A DNA stretch of 64,000 nucleotides from Triglochin maritima (lineage: Eukaryota > Streptophyta > Magnoliopsida > Alismatales > Juncaginaceae), in assembly GCA_963682175.1 (NCBI GenBank), contig OY821776.1, forward strand, positions 50,749,300-50,813,299, read 5' to 3'. The notes beneath the pieces were generated by a model. That model did no database searches. It was not told where the DNA came from and saw nothing but the letters and a program-made list of their open reading frames with translations. Position numbers and translations under genes: made by a program. Shown piece by piece: positions 48,401 through 60,903 of this stretch. Every line of letters begins with the position of its first letter. The stretch's first letter is position 1.

Positions 48401-50380
48401 GTGGTGTCCAACAAAGTATCATCAGTAGTTAAGAATGAGGACACTTCTTGGATATTTTATCTCAAGGAATACATTTTGTCAACCATTGAGGCACCAAAGC
48501 GTGAATCTTTTACGGAGTCTTCCCGAAATCGTTTCTCAGGTTATTAACTTATTTGCTTTATTCCATAATGTACTAGGTTCAGGCTATTGATAATGATGTG
48601 GTATCTCACCATCATGAAACCTTTTCGTATGATGTCTACATACTAATTTTGCCAAATACATTCCTTTTTGACATGCAATGTTGTCTCAACAGGAGTATCC
48701 CCGTTCTTATGTACTATTCTCTCTACTTTGATCACACATCCTAATATTGGTGGCCATGCTGTTGATGCAATTGCTGCCATATGCCGTACGGACCCTACAG
48801 TTAGCATGCCGGTGTTTCTAACTGTTCTGTTCTTCTGTAAAATCTTTTGTAGTGTTGAGAATGATTCTCAAGAAGTATTGGTATGCTAAACTCATCAAGA
48901 TGCTTGCTCTTTGTGCTCCATTTAGTATTACTTTCTCTGTGTTAGCATGATTTCATCTCTATTTGCATTATTTCTGTTGAAGGATATTCTTCTAAATCTT
49001 TTCTCAATATTTCTATTTGTAGGTCAAACTCTTAGAGTTACTTCCATCACTAGCTTCACATTCTGCTATGATGCCACTTGTTATTCAAAGCATTTTGCCA
49101 ATGCTTCATAATGACACTAAACCGTAAGTTGTTCACCTTTGTTTAAAGCTCTTTGTTTTGTTGTGTAAATTTGATTCTTTAGCAACTCGTTTCAAATCAC
49201 CCATTTTGCTATTTTGACTATATTTATTGAAACCTTGGCATGCACGTGAAACAAGTCTTCCATGTCATAGCAGTTGTCCCGATTCAAGATTGTTTACTCC
49301 ACTTAAGCTTGATATTTCTTAAAACCTTCTAACTTGAGTTATTTAGTGATACATCTCTTGCTTTCCTTTCTTGTTTACTTTGGATAAGGTTGGAAATGTT
49401 TTCTGAAAGGTATGGTAATGGAATCTAATACATGGACACCCAAAAGGATAGTTGAATTTTATAAAAATAAGGTTAACCGATGGTCCACTGGGCTACACGT
49501 TAATATGTCTTGCACTTCACTTTCATTTGTCGACCTTTTTATTTTAAAACAATTATGGTTTATATATGGTCTATGTTATGTTTCAGAGTTTTGTATGCTA
49601 CAGCTGTTCGCTTGCTCTCAAAGACATGGTCATTTTCAGATCGGTGTTTCGGAAGCTTACACGTAAGAATATTTCTGATGACTTGCTTTATCCAAATCTT
49701 CATGATAATTTTTTTGGTATTCCTTTGTAATTGATGGAGACGTTGGGGAAAGAGGGTGCGAGGGGTTGGTGTAAGGAGAAGATTTAAATTTTTAGCGTCC
49801 TTTATATATGACTTGTTTAAGACTCATAGTTTTGTTTATTCACTAAACTATTATTTTTTGTCATCAATCAAAAATGTTCTCTTGTCAGCCTGCCACATAT
49901 TCAAGTAAGTAGGTAATGCCATGTTATATTTTTTGCATATATGGTTTTATTGTAAAAGGAATGATGAATCATCCCATGCATGCATTTTTGGTGCATTATG
50001 AAAATAGCAATCTACTTGTGCCCCACGGTCACTAAGTTATAACACACACACTCCTTAAATTTTGTTGACACACGGTTGCCTTTGATAATAAAATCAATCT
50101 AAATTCCAAATTGAAAATCCAAACCGTAGATCTTGATTTACAACATATATAAATTAATGATATCGAAAATCATAAAATTTGGAATATGTTGTACGTAATA
50201 TCTAGAGATAAAATTAATGCACTACATTCGTTAAAAAATTCGATTTCTAGATCTTATATGAAATGATTACCAAATTTTATGATTTTTGACATCCTTAATG
50301 TACTTATGTTGTAGATCAAGAGTCCAAGCTATACGATTTATCAAGGGTAACCGTGTGTCAACGAAATTTAAGATTGGTGG

Positions 50381-50417
<37 letters not shown>

Positions 50418-53400
50418 ATGTATATACTAGGCTGATCAATTGAGCTTGTATTCAGTGGTCTGTTGTCATCCTATGTCTATTTGATGCAAATTTTATAATT
50501 TGTTGGTAAATATCAAAGATGCTTAAAAATACTAAAATTTAGTAGACACTTTTGTTGGACCTTAAAAAGGGGTGCTTAAGATGGAATGTTGTAGGAGCAT
50601 ATTGTGGTTACACGAGCACATAGTAGTATGTATATATTTTTTGGCAGGGTTAAAATATGTTCACTAGTGTGCTACATCAGTTATCATGAAAGTAAAAGAT
50701 GGACAATTACACGAACCAATAACCCCCCCCCCCCCCCCCCCCCCCGTAGCTGTCATGATAACGGATGCTTGGCACTTGATAGAGACCTCATGTTTGAAAG
50801 ATCCTACTGTTTTATAAGCTCTCTACTTTTTAAGTTATTAACTTCAAGAGATATGGTCTATGATTGTGTGTAGGGAATTTTGGATACCAAAGTGACGGAT
50901 CAGTTCATCTCTGATAGGGACATCTCTATCAGTATCGCCTCTTCCATACATGATGTTTGCAAACATAGTCCAGATAGAGGGGTTGATCTCATTTTGTCTA
51001 TCTCTGTAAGCTACTGATGCCCCATATGTATTATTGTTGTTAATGTCAATTATGTTTGGTGGTGAACCTATCCACTTTGTATTTTATTTCAGTCATGCAT
51101 TGAGAGCCAAGATTCTTATTTACAAGCACTTGGCTTAGAAAGCCTTGCCTATCTTTGTGAAGCCGATGTACTTGGTAAGCATTGATTTTGGTTTTAAGAT
51201 TCAATTATTTTCCCCTCCAACAATCCATTGCCATTACCTCTACCATATTAGTTTGGTACGAAATATTATCTTGTTTGTACACTATTAGTCCTTAATATTG
51301 GTAATGCATAAATTAATTTATAAGTGCACTCCCTATGTTTTTCTTTACCAGATTTCTATTCTGCTTGGAGTGTCATTGAAAAAAGTTTACTTGATTATAG
51401 AGCTGATCCTGTTGTTGCACGTAGGTAAGTGCATAGAGGTTTTTCTTTTCTTTTCTTTGAGAACTAAAATTACACACACACACATATTTGAAATTCTTAA
51501 GACTCCAGAAAACATTTGGGAAGCTTGTCTTGTGTTTGTATATGATAGTGTTTCTTCTAAAAGATCGATTTCATAGAGTGGACTTAATTTTGGAAATCAA
51601 TTTATCAAATGAGAACATGATATGTATGGAATCTGAAGGGGAATTTCGGTAAATTGTGAAGATCGTAAGAGACAGAGCAGAACAACTAGGTGTCTAAGCT
51701 TGCAGATTCGACCACAAGAAAGATAACTGCTAGCTTTTCATTTCAAGGGTTGATGATGTGAAATTTGTCATGTTGTGCAGCTTGGCTGTTCTTTTAAGAT
51801 GGGGTGTGATGGATGCAGATGCTTATCCTGATGTATCAAGGAGAATCATACAGATCTTATGGGAAATTGGAACATCTAAAGATGCTCATCCTGGATTGGT
51901 ATGTTCAAAAGCAAGAATTGCGGCTATTGAGTCCATGATTCATTATGAGGTATTATGCCGATTCCTTTTATGTATCTTGTATTATTGGTTTCAGGAACAA
52001 TCTTTTATTCTCCAATACTCTTAATCAAACACTTATTTTCCAATTGACAGTGAGCTATACCAATTCATCACCTTCTTCTTAATGCAAATTTTAGGTTGGA
52101 ATCGTTCAGAAAAATATTGCAGATTTTAAGGAAAAAAATGTGGAACTTCTTGTTTCCGAAGATGATTGTGAAGTACTTGATGCCTTGGAGCGGTTTGAAA
52201 TTAATATTATCAATTTTGAGCACATGTTAAGATCTACAAACTTATAACCATTGTTACGTCCATTTGCACAAAATAATCAATTGGTGTTTATTTGGTGAAT
52301 TATTCTTACTGGATGCAGCACAAGACGTAGACTGGTCAAAGAGAAACCCATCATGGTCAATAAGGTTGAGAAATTGTTGGGGTTGTTTCCACGTGCTATA
52401 TTTCCTTCAGGTATCGAATCATGAATACAATTGTTGTCACTTCTGTTGGTTGAAATTACTCTGCGATCAAAGTAATGATATGCATCATAAACAAAATAGT
52501 TTCTCTTTAATGATTAAACTATTAATGCCATCAGTTTACTTGATAGTTGATAGTCTATATGCATGTTGTGAAGTTTAAGATCTAATAGAAGATTGCCATT
52601 GTGATGCTCTCTGTTGCAAGATAAACACATATGTTTTATGCGCAGGAGAAGTTAATTACGCCCAAGAATTACCTGGAGCAGCTCTTTTATCACTTATAAT
52701 CACTCCTAAAGAATCTCTGGCAAAACTTTCAATTGAGGTATGTGAAACAACTGTGTTGACCAGCCTATAGTTGAGACTAAAATCCTTCACTTCGCAAGGA
52801 GAGCCCGCTAAGAAAATTGATATTTCTCTTATCAGGAATTGCCTAGGCTGAACAGTGTGTACAAAAACAAGTTGCTAGAAATAGCTGAGTCTTTGCAACT
52901 TTCTAGAAATACTTTTATTGCGTTGATTTCTCTTCAATCATGGCAAGCTTTTACTGGTCGCTGGATGAAAGCTGCTTCTGTTCTAGCTCATAAGTCCAGT
53001 TCGCTGCATGGAAGTTCCAAAGTTGCAGATATTATTCTTCAGGTTCACATCTTTTCTTCCATACACCTCTATTCTTCTCATATCTGTCTATCATGAAATT
53101 GCCTTGGTCTGCCACTTGTTTGTGTGGAACCTATGCTCTTCCTATTGCAAACATTTCAAATTTTCAGGACCACTCGCTAATTAACCAATGAATATTCCCA
53201 TTCCTAAACATGATTGATATCATTTAAAAAAAAATGAATTTGAGCTTAGATTAACTTACCATCTACAGATTGAGTTATAGTTTTATAACATTTTGTTGAT
53301 ACACAGATAATGTGTAAAGCTGTGGAAGAATCTATTCCTCGTGTGGCTGAAAATATAATCCTTGCAATTGGAGCCTTATGCATGGTAAGCATCCTTGAAT

Positions 53401-56400
53401 TTAGGGTGGCCTTGCTGTTAAAATTGTGCTGCCATCTTTCAGCCTCAAGTCTTTCTTTGATCATAAAAACTCCAGCTTAAATCTCTTCTGGATTGTTAGA
53501 TCAGCTGTGAGAATGCTTCGACGGTTAAAGAGTTTGGTGTTTTTTAGACAATCTAGCATGTCATACTAATCCTAATATAATTGTAACCAATTGTGTTAAA
53601 TAATTAGCATTTAAGCAGCAATGTCCTCAACTGTTAAAAGCATGCACAATATACTATATGAAAAGATGAGGGGTTCTGCATGATTACCATAAAACAATTC
53701 ATCCTAGAAAAAATGTAGGTTATTGCTTTAATTACTAATCTCAAAAAATGTTGGACTGTATATGATGTATTGGTATACCAATACTTTATCTTGCAAAAAT
53801 GTATTTTTCTCCATTCAAATTCCTTAGTGTAAAGCTGTAAATGTTACTATACATTTTTTGGGTGATCACAAATATAGAAAAATGCATCAAATTTTTTTAA
53901 ACGCAATTACAAGTTTTTCGTTTTATATACTATCTTTATTTTTAGATTTAAAAGATTGGAATGTTCCTCGAGAATTTGCATTGGATAGAAACGCGTGGAA
54001 GAAGACGATTCACGTGTCTGAATTGTGACTCCTTAGAGTTTCATTTCTAGCCTACCCCAACTAGTTTGGGATAAAAGGCTTTGTTGTTGTATACTATTTT
54101 TATTTTTATTTACAACGCTTGACTAGCATCACAAATTCTTGTTGAGTTAGGTACAAGTATTTCAATGTTTCCTATGGTGATTTCTCTCTACTCTTTCAGG
54201 TTACACATGGGTTGGTGCATCCTCTAGCATTTATTGCATCCGAGTTTCTTCTTAAGTGGTTGTTGCAGCATCAGCACGAGCAGAGACAATGGCCTGCTGC
54301 CATTTCCTTGGGACTTGTCTCTAATTGTTTCCATGCAAGTGATAGAATGCAGAAGTATCATATCATAGATGTGCTTTTAAAGGTACATAGAGGTTCTTAT
54401 CATGCAGTTCGATGGCTTATTAATACATCATGACACGTTAACATTAAATCATAGTAAATATAGAAACTCAAAACATAGTAAATAAAAACAAAAAAAAAAC
54501 AAAAAAAGGTGGAATGTGGCAGCTCCGTGGTGGTCGTCAACGGTCTCCATTTGTCAGTTGCTGGTCGGAGGAGGCACCGGTCAGCGACAAGGGTGGTGGT
54601 GGGTTGGGGTTTGGAAGGAAGAAGGTATTTGGTTTTCTGGTGTTTGCTTTCTTATAATCAGGTTAATTGGGTACCCTATTAAAAGTCCGAACCGGGCAGT
54701 TCAACCACCAGTTCACTGATTCTGGCGGTCGAACCGCCGCCGGTTCAGTCCTTTTTGGGCCAGAAATGGTTTTGAGGGTTTACAAGACTGGGTTCATGTA
54801 TTAGTGATGTACTCAACTCATATATATGTTGGTGAATACTTTAACTTTTGTGGTGTAGTCAACTCATGTCTTAGTGATGGAGTATTAATAGATAAGCCAA
54901 TGCTATATATGTTTCTTTCATGTTGATATGTAGTTTCTGTATGCCATCTGGGTTAACGATGTTTCATGGAGTAGTATTTTTTGTGAATGGTTAGATAAAG
55001 TAGTCCAGAACCATGATTCTTGATAAATAATTATTGTAGCATATGCCACTTAGTTTGTATCATTATTGTTGTTGTTGGATAAAGCAATATATTGACAGTA
55101 TGTTGATGTTGTCCTCATTGCTTCAATCAATTCTTGCGGAAAATTTTGCTAAGATACATATTTGGGCACATTAGTGCACTTACAAACAGTGTCATTATGG
55201 ATACTCTTGATTTTCTGTTGTGTTATTGCTTTTGTTAAAGCAGATATAAAATTATATACACTATATGCTATTTGATGGAGTATTACTTTTCAATCTTTTT
55301 TAGAAGTTCCCCCTTTTCAATCATCTAGTGATATTTTTTATTTTTGAATGGGCAAGTATTGGTGTTGAGGACAAGGACTTGGTCTCTTGATAGAAATCAC
55401 TTTTTGTCTTCTCTTGTTTTGGATTTTCATTCCGATGTTTTCCAATTTATGTTGATCTGTGGTAGTTGGTTTTAAGTTAGTTAGATAGTGGGGAGAGTGA
55501 TTTTAACATTATGTAGGTTTATGCCTTTGCGGTAGGCATTACTTTTTCTTGGCATCTAATTATCAATTTTTATATTTAGTTGATATTTGTCTGACTGATA
55601 AAATACAACTGGAGATTTTACTGTTCTTTTTATCATTTCTTCTTACTTCCAGGTCCTTAATAGTAGTGAAAGTTATCTTGTGAAAGGTGCCTGTGGAATA
55701 GGCTTGGGTTTTGCCTGTCAAGATCTTCTAAAAACCGGATCTGATGCCAACTCAAAAAGTGAAGGATCTTCCAGAACAACAGAGGCTATATTACTTGGAA
55801 AGATAGTTCGCTCTTTGTCGCTAGCTATAAACCGCATATATCATTCATGTGATCCACTTAAATCCCTTAGCATTGGTTTTCCAGTTAGTGCAGAAGATGA
55901 AGGTGGGGAAGCATTCGTGTTCATATCTAGTGAAACTTGTGATACCCTGGATGAAGATGTTTGGGGCGCTGCAGGATTAATTTTGGGATTAGGAGATTCT
56001 CTCCCGGCAATTTACAGATACGGAGCCCATGATGCTGCCATCAAAATTAAAGATGCTCTAATGTCGTGGATACCACAACCTGGTGTATTGGTTCAGAACA
56101 CACATCCATCTGACCAATTGCCTCAAAAGTCTCTCTCCATAGGATCCTTGATTGTATTACCATCTGTAGTAGTTTTCTGCCAGAGAACTGAACTCGCAAG
56201 AGATGATCTGACTAATCTTTTACGTGGTTATAGTACTGTGATTTCTGAAATTCTAACAATAAAGAATCCGGGAAGATTTTATCAAGATATATTAATGGCA
56301 TCCTGTATCGGAGCTGGCTCTCTTCTCTCTTATATTGTGAACAATAGCTTTCATTTGCTGAAAATTGATGATGTGAAGAACATATTGGAAGTTCTGAGAA

Positions 56401-59400
56401 GCACTTATACCCTTCCCTATGCACCTAGTGTCCACTTTTTTGGAATGCTAGGAGTGTCTAACTCATTTGGAGCAGAAGCAGGTCTTCTGAAGAATACTTC
56501 TTCCCAAGTTGCATCTTTGGAGAAGAACTACGCTCAAATGGTTGTATGCAGCCTTTTGTTCTGAATTATCAAGAGAAAGTTTTTCTTCTTCTGTTTTTTA
56601 TTGTTTTAATTTAATCTTAAACAGGAGTCTTCATATCTGTATGGCCCCATACTTAGAAGTCAAGTCCTTGAGCCCCTTTGTACGTCTATTGTCCAAGAAA
56701 TGTTTATCATTGCTAAAGATCACAGTGATCAACAAAGAAGGAAGTATGCAGCTTGGGTATTATCATTTCTTAGGCAAAGGTGGTGGCCTACGGACTTCCC
56801 AACCGTGCATCAGGGTGATGTGGTTTGTTCAACTCCTATTCCCCTTACCATCTCCAAAGACACTGTGGTTTGGAAACTCTACTTGTGGCTTTTGCATCTA
56901 AATTTGTTTGAGGTACGCTGTGCAGATTACTGTTTTTAATATAATTTTTTATATGTTTGCATCTAATTTATTTTAGCTATTCCTTGAGTAAAGCCGGGGG
57001 AGTTACAATATGGTGAACTATGATTCCTTGTATTTTTTAGAAGGAATCTCTTAATGTGATCAGGTGCTGACATTTAGTGATGATTTGTGTGAACCTAGAT
57101 TTTATTCTGGTTCAACTTCTAATAACGTTCGAAGATAAGCTTCTACATCTGTTTGGGGTTCAACAATATTTAAGATCCCCCCATCTAGACAAGGTGTTGG
57201 TAGGTAATTTAAATGCAGACAAGAGAACAGTTTATATTTTCAATGCAACTCTCAATTTTATATTGAAAACAATGTGAACTCTATATATGCCTAGTTAGTT
57301 CATGCTTGTGTATGAACAATAATGAAGTTCAGGACTGCTAATGACTTTGGGAGTATCCTCCTAAACAAAGATGGTTATTTAGTAAATTATCATGCTTCAG
57401 ATTTGTCCTGTTGGTGTTGCCTCACTTTACACGATTTATAGGGAACATTGACTTAGTACTTTGCTGTACTCGCAAACTTCTGATCAAGCTTATTGGGTGT
57501 TGCCATCCAAGCTTTAGTTTCGGCAGAATTTCTCACTTAATGAATCAGGGAGAGAGAGAGATGCATCTTGTGTCAGTGTGTCTTGACTCATATTGATTAA
57601 TTTGTCTTATTGTGAAAAAGAACGATTTTATGTATAATTTAGTAACAGATGATTTACCGCCTTTATAAAGTTAAATCGCCTTGTAAAGTGGCAGCTGCTT
57701 TCTGGAATTAGCCACGCGAGAATCGGCAGACGACACGTTTGTCATAGCCAACATTTATTGACTGGTTTCATTGTTCTGTACTCTCAAAGTGAGAATCTAC
57801 TTAACAAATACTAGTATATAAAAACTTTTATGATACTTGGTCGTTTGAAACCGATAAAAAGAAGGAAGTTACTTGGTCGTTTGAACAACCAACTTAACCA
57901 ATAGTTTGGCTCTTTATTTCATCTTTGGTAATCCCTTTTTTTGGAGATCTCATTGTCAGTCCAACTCCTTTCATTTCTGAGGCAGGCTGGAGAAGATTAG
58001 TTATTCACTACTGTCTGCTCATTTTGCACAATAGGTGTTTGCTAGATTGTGTCGATGGCTTCTGTCTTTCGATATTGGGTCGGATAGACCGATGGATAAC
58101 TATTAGGTTCCTTGAGTTCCTCAAACTATCTAGAGATCTAGAGTGATCTGACTTTTGTTATTACAATTGTATGTCTTCCTACAATATTTATTAGGATATT
58201 CTCATTTCTTATATAATTTGTTGCAGGTTAGTGTGAAGACTCACGTTAGCACAATAAAAACAGTTTTATCATGCTTAAAAGCAGCTCCAAGATTGCCAAT
58301 CTCTTCAGATTGGGGATCTATTATTAGTCGATGCATGAGGTATGCAGCCCAACATATTGATGACCCACATCTGACTGAATCTTGCAAAATACTGCGAGAG
58401 GAGTGCATAAAATTTTCTGTAGCTCATGCAAATGTTATTGCTTCACTCCTCTCTTTTGTGGATGAGCAAGCTGATCTGGCGAGGTTCAATATGTTGGAGC
58501 CAAACCTAAAGTCAGCTCTTCTGTGCAGCTTGCCTGGTTTGGTAAAAGTTCTCTCTGTACAAAGATGGGAAAAATTGTGTAGTGATTTGCTTGAGTACTT
58601 CGTCTCACCAACATCATCTTACGCATCCTATGAACCAGAACAGAGGAGGAAATTGAGAATTTCATTCTGGAATGGTGTGCAGCAGTGCCTTGGTGAAACT
58701 TCTGAAGCCCAAGTTGGCACGTGGAACATTGAGAAATGCATGCATGGACTGTTTGATTTTTTACCTGTTATAACTTCTGAAACCAGTTACAGAGAGGATC
58801 TTGATAGCATTAAAGAAGAGTGGTCTGTGGCTATTTTATGTTTAGCTAAAGCCAAGCCTAGTTGGGTAATGGATACGCTAAAAGTAAGCATATCACAATA
58901 TGCTCCTAAGAAGTATCCTTATGTGAAATTTTATATGATTCCTCTCATGATATAATTATTCATACCAATGAATTATGTAGGGGTCTATACTATCTTTAAT
59001 TCATGTTTTCAAGAAAGCATGATTTCCCCCCTACCGTAGGCATGTGTTATCTTGACTACTGTTGATGGAATACCTACATCTGGTATTTTGAGGACTTTGG
59101 GAAGATTGTTATTCTAACTTTGTTTTGAAAGCAAAAGTATTACAAGAATAATTATTCAAGAACAGTTACCAAGTGCAATATTTATGATTGAGAAACTTTG
59201 AAGGCATTCATAAATACTTGGTGCATAATGATGGAACTTCTTAGATCAATATAAACACACAGATCATAAATATGGTGTAAAATGATTGTGTTTAATTAGT
59301 TTCTTGAGACACATTAGGGGCTTATTTTAATTTTGCTGTTTGAGCAATAATTGTGTGTTCCATTTGAATTATTTTTAACATTTACTCTCTGGTGACAGCA

Positions 59401-60903
59401 AGCTTAAGTTTACACTAGGAGGAGAAACCATGTTATTCTTCTTTGTTGTTTCATCACGAAATTGACATCCTTATGCTCTATCTGATTTTTTGACTCGTAG
59501 GTCACCAAAACCGATGAACATGGAAGGGGGTTATCCGTTGAAGTTATGAGAAGAATTTTGGCCATAGCCAAGCTTGTTGGGATTGGACATCTTCCAATTT
59601 CTGAGCTAGAAGTGACAAAATATCTTTTATTGATCACGGAATCAAAGGGTTAGTTTGTGACTATTTGCTTACATAATTAAACGTCTTATGATTTTAGATA
59701 TCTGCTATTTCACTTGCATTCAAGGTTGTTGATTAATTTTTGCTTCATATGCATGCCACTATGCTAGTGAAATTTGATCTTAAACTTTTAGACTTTTAGT
59801 GCTCAAAATATTTCATTATTTTTTTGCAATTAAATTAACACATTTAGTAATGTAGGTAGCTGGAGTGTTCTTTTAGAAGTTGCTGAAGCAGTAAGCCATG
59901 CAGAGGGAAAAATTACAAGGCAATGGCTTCTTGATGCCATAGATATCTGTATCATGTCGCGATACCCTTCTACGGTAAGCATATATTTAATTATTTTACT
60001 GACGATTGCTGGATCAAAATTACTAGGTTATCCTAGACGAGAGAACCAACAAACTAAAAATCTGACCCACAAACAATAGATTGAGCATGCATTTCATACA
60101 TGACCTAGGAGTTGCTTTCAAACTTGGAATTTATAATTGATTCATGATGGTTTCTACTAACTTCACTATACATAATAATATAATATAGTGGCATGCTTTA
60201 TGTAGTGTCAACTCAGTAGTGAACATTAGACAACTAGTCTAGGAGTGGAATATCAATATTGTTGTAATAAAATCTGTACCCTTCCTTTTCAACTAATAAA
60301 CCTTTTGCGGATGAACATTTCTATGCTACAATAACAGATATAGTGCTAGCGTTCTCTTGTTCACATGTCTAGCGTTCATTGATTTCATAGAATGCTTGTT
60401 TGTTTTGTTTTGGCCAACTTCTAAAGACACGAGCTCATTGTTACACTTATGTGTTTCTCTTGTTTCCTTAAGATCTCTTTACACTTATGCAGGCTCTGCA
60501 GTTTGTTGGTATTTTGTGCGGTGTCAACTGTAAATACATGCCGCTCTTAATATTAGATCCTGTTATAGTAATAAATGACTTGGCAGTCACTCTCTCCTCC
60601 CTCCTATCAACCAATGGTTGGGATGTCATACCTGAGATGCTGGTTGCGAAATTTTATGCGGCAACTGAGCGCATTTATAGCTGGGCAATGAAACTGCATG
60701 GTGAAGAAGGTGACGCAGACTCGTATGACATTGATGCAACAGAGAACCATCTATCTATTTGGTTAGCAAATGTGCTGCGCGAGACCTGTGTTTCCTTGAT
60801 ACACTATTTACCATTTGAAAAGCAATTGAGGCTGGCAAACATGCGTGACATACGAGTTAAGTCGAATACCAAATTCGGTCCCGTTGGAAATGGTCGGATT
60901 TGA
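45438..60903 (+). CDS. RST1: RST1 (RESURRECTION1), focadhesin-like SKI-exosome adaptor
   Basis: 25 exons: 45438-45779, 45844-46140, 47148-47231, 47430-47703, 48015-48265, 48365-48539, 48693-48880, 49023-49123, 49587-49662, 50874-51005, 51093-51174, 51352-51424, 51781-51949, 52095-52225, 52319-52410, 52646-52737, 52836-53042, 53307-53384, 54200-54382, 55653-56540, 56625-56912, 58227-58883, 59501-59648, 59856-59974, 60493-60903. They total 5538 bp, 1845 aa, close to Arabidopsis RST1 (about 1841 aa). The N-terminus ([44 protein letters not shown]) and SLVKGACG-like [16 protein letters not shown] match the family; the protein is helical-repeat-like throughout, with the DUF3730 region. In Arabidopsis RST1 links the cytosolic RNA exosome to the Ski complex; loss affects wax and embryo development. 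No stop or frameshift was seen. Introns 2, 9 and 19 carry repeats. A tiny exon in the 1.3-kb intron 21 cannot be excluded. Confidence 0.95.
46444..46961. mobile_element. 518-bp MULE-type non-autonomous element in RST1 intron 2
   Basis: Inverted ends TAAGAAGTACGGACAC (left) and TAGGAAGCACGGACAC (minus strand, right) match at 14 of 16 positions. The flanks ATTTACGCT (46435-46443) and ATTTACACT (46962-46970) form a 9-bp duplication with one mismatch, the length typical of Mutator-like elements. The right third is rich in GTGTCC/GGACAC motifs. No coding capacity. Confidence 0.75.
50053..50372. repeat. Palindromic MITE-like repeat in RST1 intron 9
   Basis: The arms CTTAAATTTTGTTGACACAC (50054-50073) and GTGTGTCAACGAAATTTAAG (50353-50372) pair. 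Inner segments pair as well: GTAGATCTTGATTTACAACA against TGTTGTAGATCAAGAG, and AATCATAAAATTTGG against CCAAATTTTATGATT. The whole 320 bp can fold into a long imperfect hairpin. The target duplication is obscured by the neighbouring C run. Confidence 0.75.
50382..50417. repeat. Poly-C tract (36 C) in RST1 intron 9
   Basis: An uninterrupted C run directly beside the palindromic repeat. Confidence 0.85.
50723..50745. repeat. Second poly-C tract (23 C) in RST1 intron 9
   Basis: An uninterrupted C run about 130 bp upstream of exon 10. Neighbouring frames that translate it as a Pro run are not genes. Confidence 0.85.
54514..54770. repeat. Probable transposon relic in RST1 intron 19
   Basis: GC-richer than its surroundings, with a phrase of alternating CCGAACCGGG, GTTCAACCACC and GGTCGAACCGCCGCCGG such as is seen in plant repeat families. 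No ends or target duplication identified. Confidence 0.3.

Noticed and set aside
53246..53464. Minus-strand frame across RST1 exon 18
   Set aside because: Antisense shadow of a confirmed exon.
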